Origin: Xenopus tropicalis
Lineage: Eukaryota; Chordata; Amphibia; Anura; Pipidae
Length of the DNA: 64,000 nucleotides
Assembly (NCBI RefSeq): GCF_000004195.4
Contig: NC_030680.2
Span: 139,251,545-139,315,544, forward strand
Direction: 5' to 3'
Part shown: one piece after another, positions 21,480 through 32,714 of the stretch
How positions within the stretch are numbered: the first letter of the stretch is position 1
How the letters are laid out: every line of letters starts with the position of its first letter
Made by a program: the position numbers and the translations under genes
Notes under the pieces: model-generated
What the model saw: only the letters and a program-made list of their open reading frames with translations
Told to the model about the DNA's origin: nothing
The model's database searches: none

Positions 21480-22770
21480 AGTTGGCACTGTATTTATCCT
21501 ACTTTGCAATCCAGGGGTATTATACATGAAACTGGCACTGTATTTACACTGCCGTGTGTTATGGGGCACTATATATGGAATAGTCACTGTATTTACCCTG
21601 CCATGTGATCTGGGGGCATTATATATGAAATTGGCACTGTATTTACCCTGCCATGTGTTCTGGGGGCATTTTATATGGAATTGGCACTGTATTTATCCTG
21701 CCATGTGTTCTGGTGGCATTGTATATGAAATTGGCACTGTATTTACCCTGCCATGTGATCTGGGGGCATTATATATATAATTGGCACTGTAATAATCCTG
21801 CCGTGCATACATAGAGCTGTCACTGCTTTTACACTGCCATGTGTTCTGGGGGCATTATATATGTCATAGGCACTTTATCTTGTATATACATATTTGAAAT
21901 ATATAAAAGTGGCACTGTATTTTATATTATGCATGAAACTGAGACTGTATTTATACTACCTGCTACCATGTGTGGAACATTATATATGGAAGTGGCACTG
22001 TATTTGTCTTGCCATGTGTTCTATGAGCATTATATATAGAATTGGCACTGTATTTATCCTTCCGTGTGTTCCGGGGGCATTATATATGGGATTGCCACTG
22101 TTTTTATCCTTCTGTGTGTTTTCTGGGGCATTATATATGGAATTGGCACAGTATTTATCCTGCCTTGTGTTCTGGGGGCATTATATATGGAATTGGCACT
22201 GTATTTATACTGACATGTGTTCTGGGGGCATTATATATGGCATTGGCACTGTATTTATACTGCCATGTGTTCTGGGGGCATTATATATGGAATTGGCAAT
22301 TTATTTATACTGCCATGTGTTCTGGGGGCATTATATATGGAATTGGCACTGTATTTATACTGCCATGTGTTCTGGGGGCATTATATATGGAATTGGCAAT
22401 TTATTTTTACTGCCATGTGTTCTGGGGTCATTATATATGGAATTGGCACTGTATTTATACTGCCATGTGTTCTGGGGGCATTATATATGGAATTGGCAAT
22501 TTATTTATACTGCCATGTGTTCTGGGGGCATTATATATGGAATTGGCACTGTATTTATACTGCCATGTGTTCTGGGGGCATTATATATGGAATTGGCATG
22601 GTATTTATCCTGCTGTGTGTTCTGGTCTAGAAACCTATATGGTGGGGGGCCTCATAAATAAAACTGATGTATTTACTACCATGTTTTCTGGGGGCATTAC
22701 ATATGGAACGGCCACTGTGTTTATTCGCCACATGTCACAGGATGCATGAAATAGACACTGTATTTATCTT
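21480..22770 (+). repeat. 50-bp minisatellite, about 26 copies
   Basis: The unit TCTGGGGGCATTATATATGG + AATTGGCACTGTATTTATAC + TGCCATGTGT repeats at exactly 50 bp in the core (about 22120-22620), with diverged units on both flanks. Since 50 is not a multiple of three, the three plus frames cycle through the repeat every 150 bp and stay open for up to 255 codons; these are not genes. Alternate core units differ (GGCACTGTATTT versus GGCAATTTATTT), giving a 100-bp higher-order period. Confidence 0.95.
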
Positions 22771-23112
22771 TTGACAGTTTCCTGTTACATAGGAGTTGGC
22801 GCCTACAAGGAAACTGTAAGGAAAGGAGAGGTGTCCTCTTGCAGTCACTTCCCACCTGGCCTGCGCTCACACACACACATCTGATGTGCAGAGAGACTGC
22901 ACTCAGCTTCATATAGGACCAACCTGACTCACCTTCTGTCTTGCATAAGGCTCCATTGTTCTTACTTTAACCCAAAACCTGCCCTATGTCCCCTTTAGGC
23001 CAAGTAGCAAAGTCCTCCAATAGCAGTTTCTGGAAACCCCACTGATAGATAGATACAGGTGAATGGCCGGATCTGTTATACATCTAATTGGCGTGAAATC
23101 CGGGGCACTTAC
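22771..23112. other. Unassigned DNA next to the candidate exon
   Basis: Contains a strong donor match on the minus strand, AAG|GTGAGTCAGG (about 22925-22935). The only nearby upstream acceptor gives a stop codon in the phase left by the candidate exon at 23113-23178, so no second exon is called. Confidence 0.35.
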
Positions 23113-23178
23113 CATTTGTCCTTAATGCAGGGATTAGAAACTGCTCTTGCCTTTCATCCGTCTTTGGGCTGTGCGCAC
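23113..23178 (-). CDS. Candidate 66-bp cassette coding exon
   Basis: On the minus strand the segment is preceded by a strong acceptor (TTCTCTCTTTGTGTGTTTCAG) and followed by a near-consensus donor (ATG|GTAAGTGCC). Two of the three frames contain stops (TAA, TGA). The third is open throughout: two bases finish an upstream codon, then 21 codons reading AHSPKTDERQEQF and on to ALRTN, then one base of the next codon. The exon is thus phase 1 to phase 1 and 22 codons long, so skipping it would keep the frame. The protein family is not recognised and no partner exon was found in the window, which fits a long-intron gene on the minus strand. It could also be a chance pseudo-exon. Confidence 0.45.
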
Positions 23179-24927
23179 CTGAAACACACAAAGAGAGAAT
23201 ATGATTTTGTGGGCGCTTCCACTGTTCTTCCAACATAGAATGTTTCTGGGGATTAATGGGATTTGTAGTTTAACAGCAGCAAGTTCAGGGATTCAGCTTG
23301 CATAGCCAGAGATGCCAACACCGACCTGAAGGGATCCAGGTGTCTCTTAGCTCTGCCCCTGTCTCCTCCCCCTGTTATGTATGCCCTGTCCAAAACAAAT
23401 TGAAACATGTGGTGTAGTAACTTCATTTACCAGACGATGGCGATGTCCAAGTTACAGGACAGGGCAGTTATTCTAAGGCTGTTGCAGGGGGGGTCAGGGA
23501 TAATCAAAATGCATAATGGCTGCAAAACCACCACCACCAGTACCTTCAGCAGGTCTCCTACCAAACACTGTAGTCCCCAGGGCCATATCCGGCCCCTTAA
23601 TTAACCCAAAGTGGGTAGCAGTGGTGCATCTCTGCCCCTGCCCTCATATATAATTCCTTTCTAATACAAAAGTTCCCAAGTTTCCATGGGTCAGGTGACA
23701 TCACTAAGCCACTCTGATCACTGATGACATCATTAAGCCCCATTTATAAGAATATAATTTCCAGGTAACTCATGGCTCCTGTGTATTATAATAGCTGTGC
23801 TTATTACGGGGGTTTCTGAGGCGCTGGTTTCGCGTGCGGCACACAATACGCTGACAGCGGTCCCTAATCCCCAGAGATGAGATGCTGAAAGGCTCTTTGT
23901 TACATTCGTTTGCTTTCACATCCTTCTCATAATATGAAATTCCTCTTGCCTTTATTCCTTATTATATATCAGGGAGGGTGACAGCACATATTGTATACAT
24001 ATATTTATCTTCCCAAGTATGTTTTCCCACTCTATTCCATTTTGCTCCAGCTATGAATTTAACCCTTTACGCACTGGCACAAATCTAGATAGAATCTACG
24101 ATGCCGGCACTAAACTGTCGTTGCTTTAACACGGGCGATTGTATGTTTCTGGGTATCGCTTTGATTTATGTTGTGTTTATCGACCATGGATAGATCTCAC
24201 AGAGCCCACACATAATGGGTTAAAGTTTAAAACTTTATGCTGGGGGAATGATGGGATTTGTAGTTTCTAGATATCTCTCTCTCTCTCTCTCTCTCTGAAA
24301 TCCCTGTTTGATACCAGTTTGATATATTAGGGATCTTTTACAAAGACAAGTAGTACCTAAAGGCACTTATATGGGCACAAAACAGAGAGCCACCAGGCTA
24401 GAAGAGTTGCCACAAGGTTAGTGTTTCACTGATTAGTACTTGCGTGTGCCCAATGCCCAATGCCCTCTGCCATCTCCCCCCTCTAATCCTGCCCTACCCA
24501 CCAAATCCATGCCCAACCTGTCCAAGCTCTGCCCCTTCATGCCCCGTACAAGTCTCATATCTGGATGCAACAGAACCCTGGCGTTACCAATAGGCTCCAC
24601 GGTCCCTTAGTGGCTTCCATCCACAGAGGCAACTAACTTGTGTCCAGCGAATGGAACACTAATAGACTAATGCATTCATATTGGCGCATCACATATAAGT
24701 TACAGGAGTTGCGACCTAGTAGCGGCCTACAATGATGATGGGATTCTGGGGGGAAAAAACACCACATCATGGGTGATTTCCTGCTTTGCTATGTGTTCCA
24801 AAAATTAGCTATAACGTGGCCCTTAAACATGTAGGGGCTCATTTACTAACCATCGATTTTGTATTTTAAACACGTTTCAGATGCAGACGCAGCAAAAAAA
24901 AAACGACAATGAAAAGACAGTTACAGA
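23179..24927. other. Unassigned DNA with a (TC)n tract
   Basis: No further exon is convincing. A (TC)n microsatellite lies at about 24271-24296. GGATTTGTAGTTT motifs (23248, 24254) mark decayed transposon fragments. GGGGCTCATTTACTAACC at 24835 resembles a frog MITE end. Confidence 0.4.
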
Positions 24928-24935
24928 GATGCTAA

Positions 24936-25770
24936 CAGGCTCGGACTGGCCCACCGGGATACCCGGTGGGCCCCGACCTTGGTGGGCCCCTGGCCCCACT
25001 ACCGCTGCAGATAAGGCACCCCACGCAATCACCAAACCTTTCAGGGCCCTGGCCCTACGCTCCCACTTCCGCGTCTGCTGCAAGCCTGTCTCCCAATGCG
25101 CGATGACGTCACTTGCGTGCGTCCTTTGCGCTGGAGACAGGCGCTGGTGAGGGAGTGAGGGAGCAGCTGCTGGCTTGGAGTACTCTGAAGGAGAAGGACT
25201 TCTGCTTGCTACAGGCAGGACAGGGAAGACCGGGCCTTGTGATTTCTTTGTGCAGTTCTGAAAAAGTGGATTTCTTGCTGCTGGTTTGATTTGGTGAGTT
25301 AACATGTTGGGGGGGGGGATATATTGGATTTCTTGCTGCTGGTTTGATTTGGTGAGTTAACATGTTGGGGGGGGGGGATATATTGGATTTCTTGCTGCTG
25401 GTTTGATTTGGTGAGTTAACATGTTGGGGGGGGGATATTTTGGATTTCTTGCTGCTGCTGGTTTGATTTGGTGAGTTAACATGTTGGGGGGGGATATTTT
25501 GGATTTCTTGCTGCTGCTGGTTTGATTTGGTGAGTTAACATGCTGGGGGGGGATATTTTGGATTTCTTGCTGCTGCTGCTCCTTTGGTGAGTTAACATGC
25601 TGGGGGGGGGATATCTTGGATCAGGGTCGGACCCGACCCTTGCAGCGCTCCCTGCGAGGGGGGTTGGGGGGCCCCTGCGGGGGGGTTAGGGGACGCGTCT
25701 GGCTGGGGGCACCTGCAGGGCCCCTGGGACAGGAGTCCTGGTGGGCCCTTCACCCCCCAGTCCGACCCTG
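24936..25770. mobile_element. hAT non-autonomous element with perfect 8-bp duplication
   Basis: The ends CAGGCTCGGACTGG (24936) and CCAGTCCGACCCTG (ending 25770) are inverted at 13 of 14 positions. GATGCTAA lies on both sides (24928-24935 and 25771-25778), a perfect 8-bp target duplication as produced by hAT transposases. The body has GGGCCC-rich subterminal stretches and an internal 58-bp tandem repeat (25268-25618). No transposase is encoded. The exact duplication suggests a relatively young insertion. Confidence 0.93.
25268..25618 (+). repeat. 58-bp tandem repeat inside the hAT, 6 copies
   Basis: Six units start at 25268, 25326, 25385, 25442, 25501 and 25560. Each reads GGATTTCTTGCTGCTGGTTT then GATTTGGTGAGTTAACATG then a TTGGGGGG-type G run of 7-10 bases. 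CTG triplet number and G-run length vary between units. The repeat lies wholly within the hAT element. Confidence 0.93.
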
Positions 25771-25778
25771 GATGCTAA

Positions 25779-26051
25779 TGATATGTGCCTTAAAAAAGGA
25801 CCATCAGTAAACTGCCAAGCAGTTTTCTGTTACTATATATATTAATTTATAATGGGCATTAGGATAATGTACCATGGAGCGATGGATATTTCTCTGCTAC
25901 TGCGGGTGACTATCTGCTCCCAAATGCCTTTCCTCCAAGACCAGGAATCACCAGTGGAAAGGCATCACTTTAGTTTTCCGAAGTCACGCAAAGTGTAAAT
26001 AGCAGAGATCTATCGCAGGCGGCTAAATTGCTCTGTGGGATATTAACCTTA
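25779..26051. other. Decayed MITE-like sequence
   Basis: The part 25910-26000 (CCAGTGGAAAGGCAT, TTTTCCGAAGTCACGCAAAG) resembles the interior of the MITE at 44586-44864. No clear ends are visible. Confidence 0.45.
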
Positions 26052-26798
26052 GATAGAATCTGTGCCACTGTGACAGAATGCTCTGTTATACAGATAGCTA
26101 GAATCTCAGCCATAAAGCAGGGCAGGACTGCTGCTTACAATGGGAGGGATCAGATAGGATCTGTGCCACTGTGACAGAATGCTCTGTTATACAGATAGCT
26201 AGAATCTCAGCCATAAAGCAGGGCAGGACTGCTGCTTACAATGGGGGGGATCAGATAGGATCTGTGCCACTGAGACAGAATGCTCTGTTATACAGATAGC
26301 TAGAATCTCAGCCATAAAGCAGGGCAGGACTGCTGCTTACAATGGGGGGGATCAGATAGGATCTGTGCCACTGAGACAGAATGCTCTGTTATACAGATAG
26401 CTAGAATCTCAGCCATAAAGCAGGGCAGGACTGCTGCTTACAATGGGGGGGTCAGATAGGATCTGTGCCACTGTGACAGAATGCTCTGTTATACAGATAG
26501 CTAGAATCTCAGCCATAAAGCAGGGCAGGACTGCTGCTTACAATGGGGGGGGGGGGGGGGTCAGATAGGATCTGTGCCACTGTGACAGAATGCTCTGTTA
26601 TACAGATAGCTAGAATCTCAGCCATAAAGCAGGGCAGGACTGCTGCTTACAATGGGGGGATCAGATAGGATCTGTGCGACTGTGACAGAATGCTCTGTTA
26701 TACAGATAGCTAGAATCTCAGCCATAAAGCAGGGCAGGACTGCTGCTTACAATGGGGGGATCAGATAGGATCTGTGCGACTGTGACAGAATGCTCTCT
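26052..26798 (+). repeat. 101-bp tandem array, about 7.4 copies
   Basis: Units begin at about 26052, 26153, 26254, 26355, 26455, 26564, 26664 and 26764 (partial). Each contains GATAGGATCTGTGCCACTGT, GACAGAATGCTCTGTTATAC, AGATAGCTAGAATCTCAGCC and AAGCAGGGCAGGACTGCTGC. Units are nearly identical. Most of the difference is in the closing G run (5 to about 18 bases, longest at about 26545-26560). No open frame of note and no clear transposon ends. Confidence 0.95.
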
Positions 26799-27737
26799 TA
26801 TTTATTTCGTAACATTGTGTCTCTTTAACCACAATAAAGCCTGTATCCACAAGTTTGCCGGAGAGGGTCTGGGTCTGTGTTGTCGGGTAAAAGAAGTCAA
26901 ATCAGCTTAGTGCCTAATCAGAGTGATGAGCGCTTTATCACCCTCCAACATCTGTATAAAGTGCTGCGGGCCATTAGCGAGGCCGCTAGGGACCGGAGAG
27001 TTCCCAGGCTTTAATAAATGGTAATTTCATTATGTTGGAAGCCAGGCTCAATTATAAAATGGACAGCGAAGGCCAAAGGCTGGCGTGTAACATGCAGGGG
27101 CCTGATTTACAGTATGGAGGAGATGGGGCAAGGTCGAAGGATAATTTAATAAGTGCAAAGCGCAGGTGGAAGGGAGTCTTGTAAAGCAAAACGCGTGGTG
27201 TTGTTAGGCTGGCCGTGTCTATTGAACGCAGGGCGAATGTATTGACATCTTTTAATTGCATGAAAGGGAATGCTCAGAGCTGAGTACTCTCCTGAGGCCG
27301 GGGGTGTAGGAATGCAGGACCGAGTTAGTGCAAAAACAGTGCATCCAAATGCACCAAAATATTATTTTTTTTCATCTTGGAGAGATGGCACACTCTAGAA
27401 GAGAATCAGAGAAGATCAGTGATTTCAACCTGGGCGAGGAGAGTCCCAGAATCCCAGAATCCACCACCTCACAGTGGAACAGGTCCGACGCTACTTTGTG
27501 ATGATATTTAGGCCTTACTCACTAAGAAGCACTGCAGCATAACTTTCACCCCTTAAAAGAATATTTACCCCCCCAGTGCAACCAAGAGGCTCTTACTGTA
27601 TGCCCCACACAGATGGGAGCTGCTCAAGGCTCACTTTGGCTTTATAACTGTCCACAGTACATCATTCATTACTGGGAAACACACAGAGATGCCAGGCTGG
27701 ATCCGAAATGCTCAGGGTGCACCTTGGCTTTGTCTGC
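26799..27737. other. Repeat-free DNA, possible regulatory sequence
   Basis: No gene is recognised. From about 26880 to 27260 the sequence is repeat-free and keeps CpGs, with many TAAT/ATTA cores (GGTAATTTCATTATG, GATAATTTAATAAG) and GCAAAGCGCAGG. Such composition is seen in deeply conserved vertebrate enhancers, but conservation cannot be judged from one sequence. Confidence 0.3.
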
Positions 27738-28826
27738 CCCACCCCCAGCCACACCCCTGTTCCACCCTATCCCCCCCCCTGTTCCACCCTACCCCCCCCG
27801 TTCCACCCCTTCCCCCCCCTGTTCCACCCCATCCCCCCCCCCTGTTCCACCCCATCCCCGCCCCTGTTCCACCCCATCCCCACCCCTGTTCCACCCCATC
27901 CCCACCCCTGTTCCACCCCATCCCCATCCTATCCCCACCCCTGTTCCACCCCATCCCCACCCCTGTTCCACCCCATCCCCATCCTATCCACACCCCTGTT
28001 CCACCCCATCCCCACCCCTGTTCCACCCCATCCCCATCCTATCCCCACCCCTGTTCCACCCCATCCCCACCCCTGTTCCACCCCATCCCCCCCCCCTGTT
28101 CCACCCCACCCCCATCCTATCCCCACCCCTGTTCCACCCTATCCCCCACCCCTGTTCCACCCTATCCCCCACCCTGTTCCACCCTATCCCCACCCCTGTT
28201 CCACCCCATCCACATCCTATCCCCACCCCTGTTCCACCCTATCCCCCCCCCGTTCCACCCTATCCCCACCCCGTTCCACCCCATCCCCATCCTATCCCCC
28301 CCCCTGTTCCACCCTATCCCCACCCCTGTTCCACCCTATCCCCACCCCTGTTCCACCCTATCCCCCCCCCGTTCCACCCTATCCCCACCCCCGTTCCACC
28401 CTATCCCCCCCCCGTTCCACCCTATCCCCCCCCCCCCGTTCCACCCTATCCCCCCCCCCGTTCCACCCTATCCCCCCCCCGTTCCACCCTATCCCCCCCC
28501 GTTCCACCCTATCCCCCCCCCGTTCCACCCTATCCCCCCCCCCGTTCCACCCTATCCCCCCCCCCGTTCCACCCTATCCCCCCCCCGTTCCACCCTATCC
28601 CCACCCCATTCCACCCTATCCCCACCCCTGTTCCACCCCATCCCCATCCTATCCCCCCCTGTTCCACCCTATCCCCACCCCTGTTCCACCCTATCCCCAC
28701 CCCTGTTCCACCCTATCTCCCCCCCCCGTTCCACCCTATCCCCACCCCTGTTCCACCCTATCTCCCCCCCCCGTTCCACCCTATCCCCACCCCCGTTCCA
28801 CCCTATCCCCACCCCTGTTCCACCTA
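27738..28826 (+). repeat. C-rich minisatellite, about 20-bp unit, about 50 copies
   Basis: The unit CTGTTCCACCCCATCCCCAC varies mainly in the length of its C runs and in CCCTATCC versus CCCCATCC. C runs reach about ten bases near 28430. The strand is almost free of G, so all three plus frames stay open for about 400 codons as Pro/His/Ser-rich strings; none is a gene. The minus strand is correspondingly G-rich. Confidence 0.95.
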
Positions 28827-29504
28827 GGTCCTGCCCCCGGATCATGCTATCCAGGTGAGGGGCCTGTATCCCAAAAAATACAGGTCAGCTGACATGCTTG
28901 CACACAGACACTGGTCAAATTTTAGGTTATTCAATCGACAGGTCCAGGAACCAAACGGTCAGATGGCAAAACTGCACCAAACCAACCCAATTGCTCATCA
29001 TAAGCTGCTGCCTCTTTCAAGTTTTAAGGGCAAATGGGGGGGTACTGGCAAAATGGCCAATGGGATCACAGGATGGTCAATGAGGAATGCAACATGGAAG
29101 CTTCCTGTCACATGTACAGATTCAAATATGCAGAACCCTGGATAAGATATTAATGAAACATAAAGTATATAAATCTCAGCCTCCAATGCTTATATAATAG
29201 AGATTTAAAAGCCATTTCTATTCTATTTATAGCTATTGTATCTGTATGTACTATTTACTCTAAGCCCCCCACCCACATATATTTAATGACCTGACGTAAT
29301 GTGTCCCAATTATGATGGCTAATGCAGAAAACAAATTGAAGTTACCCTTTAATCTCAGAAATGGCTTATCATTTCCCTGTACCCTGCTATTTGCCATTTC
29401 TGGGATTAAGCTTCTCTTTCATGTTCCATGTACATTATGATATTAGCAGGGGGAGAGGGGGAAATGTAGCGGATTAAACCCAACTGCATACATGCCTGGG
29501 ATAT
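28827..29504. other. Unassigned DNA
   Basis: No gene is recognised. CAG|GTGAGGGG at 28853 resembles a donor but sits at the edge of the C-rich array without an acceptor-bounded open exon. Confidence 0.4.
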
Positions 29505-29884
29505 TTAAGGGGTAGTTTGCCTTTAAATGATGTGGACAGTAATATTCTGAGACAATTTGCAATAGGTCTTCATTTGGTATTTTTCAAGGATTTTGAATTA
29601 ATTAGATTTTTATTCAGCAGCTCGCCAGTTTGCAATTTCAGCAACTACCTGGTTGCTAGGATCCAATTTACCCTAGCAACCAATAAACAATGTAATTGGT
29701 GCCTCACAGCGCACCTGTTTTTTTGTTTTCCAGTCTCACTGACCCCAATGTGAAAGCAGGAAAGTCAGAAGAATGATTAGAAAAATATAAAAAAGTGACA
29801 AATAAAGACCAACTGAGAAGTTGCTAAGAACAGGACATTCAATAATATACTAAACATTGACTTAAAGTGGAAGTATCCCTTTAA
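29505..29884 (+). mobile_element. T2-like MITE (CTAGCAACC family)
   Basis: Starts at TTAAGGGGTAGTTTGCC and ends at AAGTATCCCTTTAA. The interior carries the shared landmarks AATTTGCAATAGGTCTTCA, CTGGTTGCTAGGATCC... CCTAGCAACCAAT, CTCACTGACCCCAATG and AAAGACCAACTGAGAAG. It abuts the next T2 element and shares TTAA (29881-29884) with it. Non-coding. Confidence 0.75.
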
Positions 29885-30190
29885 AGGAAAACTATACTCC
29901 CAGAATGAATACTGTCATGGGAAAAAGTTTTTTTCAAACCGCATCAGTTAATAGAGCTGTAATCTGTTTTTCCCATGGGGCTAGCCATATTCTTCATTTC
30001 CCAGGGTGCCACAGCCATGTGACCTGTGCTCTGATAAACTTCAGTCACACTTTACTGCTACGCTGCAAGTTCCCACACTAAACTTGTGCCTGTACATAAC
30101 CCCTCATACATCGTACGCAGAGCTGTCTCTAGAGGGCTCACTTCCCATTATATATAAGCTGTAGGGCAAGATGGCAACAACTTCATATTG
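29881..30190 (+). mobile_element. T2 MITE fragment, TTAAAGGAAAACTATACTCCC end
   Basis: Starts at TTAAAGGAAAACTATACTCC, a T2-type end followed by AGAATGAATACT. The same opening, with small changes, begins the copy at 38289. The interior GATAAACTTCAGTCACACTT TACTGC also recurs inverted near 42660-42690. The right end is not found, so the element is truncated or too diverged. Confidence 0.65.
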
Positions 30191-30981
30191 GATTTACCCA
30201 ACCTGCAGGCTTTCAGTTGTTGCTTAAGTTTGGATTTTCCTACTCTATATAAATAATCAGGGGGCCCCACAAAATCTTTTTATACTCTAATTCTGCACAA
30301 GTAAAGGTGGGCCTGGCCCCGACCCCCATATCCCCCCACTTTACATTACGCACTAGCAACAGGAATCTAAGAATGGTGCCAATGCCCCACAGCTGGAGTG
30401 GCCAAGCTCTCCCCAGAATTCACGCCCTGCACTTGCCTCTTGCATTCTGATCAGGGTTTATTCTCTCTGCTTCTGCCTGCGGGAGAGTTGTCGGGACGGC
30501 AGTGGGAACTGAGAGCCAGGACAAAAATAAATGAACAGGGAGGGGCACTAAAGTGGGACTCGGCCAAAGTGCCGCAGCCTATGACTGCCCGAGGCTGGTT
30601 ATATGTGGCATATGATACCTCTCTCAGCCTCACACACGCTGGGACTAACCATATAGTGATGCCCACACCTCATGGAGACATCACTCACACTTTGCACTAT
30701 GATAGGTATTGGGGTTTTGCCCCCTTAAGCCTATACTAGGAAACAAACTGAGAAAAAGAAGGGCTGATTGCTCTAAGTACCCCAAGGCTTCCTCTAGTTA
30801 TTAGAAGCACTGTGCGACAAAATGAACCCTTAAAAGTCCCTCTCCCTGTAGGTTTCTTGATAGTGTGTTTTAGGGTGGGACAGGGAGATCCCGCAGTAGC
30901 AGAGGGGACCCCCTGGGGAAACAATTGTTGCAGTAAGAATGATACAGGACTCCTTGAACCCACTGGCAGCCATAAGTCTTA
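30191..30981. other. Unassigned DNA
   Basis: A 113-codon plus-strand frame (30398-30739) has no recognisable similarity, splice sites or start context and is treated as incidental. Confidence 0.4.
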
Positions 30982-31235
30982 AGGGCTGAATCTAGCTGTT
31001 TCGACAGCTTATCGGACTGTGTATGGGCACTAATGACGGGCCTGCCCGACTGACATCTGACCTGAAATCAGATATCGATCAGGCAGGTTTAAAAATTAGT
31101 CGGATGCGGTCCCCGAACCAACGGATGCCTATACCTGTCATTCCATTTGGCCAAACGACCGAATTAGCCCGATATCGCCCACCATTAGGTGGGGATATCG
31201 GTAGAAGATCCGCACGCTTGGCATGTATGGGCACC
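30982..31235 (-). mobile_element. Hairpin-string MITE, reverse and shortened
   Basis: Reverse-strand copy of the 346-726 family. It ends on the plus strand with GCTTGGCATGTATGGGCACC before TTTA, the complement of the family left end. It retains ATGCGGTCCCCGAACCAACG, TTTGGCCAAACGACCG and GATATCGCCCACCATTAGGT. The part beyond about 31015 is diverged, so its other end is uncertain. Confidence 0.7.
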
Positions 31236-31239
31236 TTTA

Positions 31240-32714
31240 GGCATCCTGTAGGAAGTGACATTTTGTAGTCATCACCTTAGCAGTAAAAGCACCAGCAACT
31301 CTCTAGTAGCTCCTTTATAAAGACTGGGGAAGGAAAGTCGGGTAGATCTTTTGGCTACGGCCACAGATGGCTCGGTCTACGTTTATTAGCCCTTACGTTC
31401 CTACACCTGTGCCTGCACCTATAGCCACTGCATCAACCCCAGTGCTGGCACACAGGGCAGATTTTGGCAACAAAATGTAAACTTGCACATTTTAGCACCA
31501 AAATCAACTCCATGTGCCTGCACCCTGACTGATTCAGTGGATCCGGGTGCAGGTACAGAGGTAGGGGAGGATTCTCAGCCTGCATTTGCCACACATGTGC
31601 CAACCATGCATTCAATTTGTACCAACAAGAACAGTGAGCTGGGTTAGCACCCCCTGATGGCATCATACACTCCCTGTTAGTGAAGGCCAATGCATTAGTG
31701 GTGCAGGACTTGTGCAGGGGGATCGCATTTACTGATGGGAGGAGGCTGATTTATGCACCAACGTACATGGGTGCACCACTTTGTATGCTGGAATCGTCCC
31801 AAGCTCAGATACAGTTGCTGGTAAATACACAGCTCACGTTTATTTCTAAGGCCCACTGCTGGGCTATTTAAGAATGTTATCAAATTGGAATATATAATAC
31901 CCTTAGTACTTATAAACTATATTTCTATGAAAATGGTTTATTTGTATAAAGCAGGGTTTCACAGTTGTTTTATGCAATAGATTTTTAAGGAGACCTACAT
32001 TGTTTGGGGGCATAGTTTTCCTTTAATAGGCACCCTGGCAGTAATGTGACAGGACTAAATGGCTACCCACAGAAGCAGGATTTATTTTTTGTTATTGAAT
32101 TTGAGACATTTAATGGTTTATTAGAATGCTCCCTCGGGCTTACAGTTCCCTTTTGTTCTGCAAGTGACTCAATCATGCGGCTTTGCAAATTGGGGTCAGC
32201 GTGTAAAGCTAACAATGTGCTGAAAGATCCAGTCGTTTGATGAGGTGGTCAACAAGCAGACTTTTGCCCACATTTGGGCTGCCCAGGTGCCCAAAAATGA
32301 AACCATGGGTGTATTGTGCAGACCCGTCAGGAGAAGGAAGCTTCCTGATGCAGTCCTTAACCAACAGGAGTTGCATTCCCGTACATATGTAGCCAGTAAG
32401 TTGGACAACAGAGTCCTGGATTGGGCCAGGTACCCAGAATCTACTTCATGTCCCCACTGTGCGGGTAACCCACGGGTACCCAACCTGCTGCAATGTGGAA
32501 ACAATTGGTGCGTGACGCTTACTGCAGGCAAGGGTTGGGTGGGCTTGTGTGAGTGGGGGTCCGGCTTAGGGTAAGTGGGAACAGGTTGGGTGTGGATCTG
32601 AAAAAACAGACCCACGCAATCTGGACAAGTCAAATGGCTGAGCTAGAAGGCAGCCCACGGCCAACTTTACACAGGTCACAAGTCTACATTCAGTCCAATC
32701 CTTTTCCCATCATA
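31240..32714. other. Unassigned DNA with decayed repeats
   Basis: The part 31400-31800 has TGCACC/GGTGCA-rich sequence similar to 45000-45560, likely a decayed DNA transposon. The part 32440-32600 (GGGTACCCAACCTGCTGCAA) resembles a frog repeat also hinted at near 20100. The 109-codon plus frame (32245-32574) lies over this repeat and is not called as a gene. Confidence 0.4.

Noticed and set aside
21526..22749. Open frames up to 255 codons in the 50-bp array
   Set aside because: The same repeat is read in three phases; no evidence of translation.
22925..23049. A second exon downstream of the 23.1-kb candidate, ending at AAG|GTGAGTCAGG
   Set aside because: The available acceptor gives an in-frame TAA in the phase required by the upstream exon, and the intron would be only about 60 bp.
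27613..28892. Three overlapping proline-rich frames of about 390-404 codons
   Set aside because: All three frames of the plus strand are open because the C-rich repeat lacks G and the sequences needed for stops. This is a sequence-composition effect.
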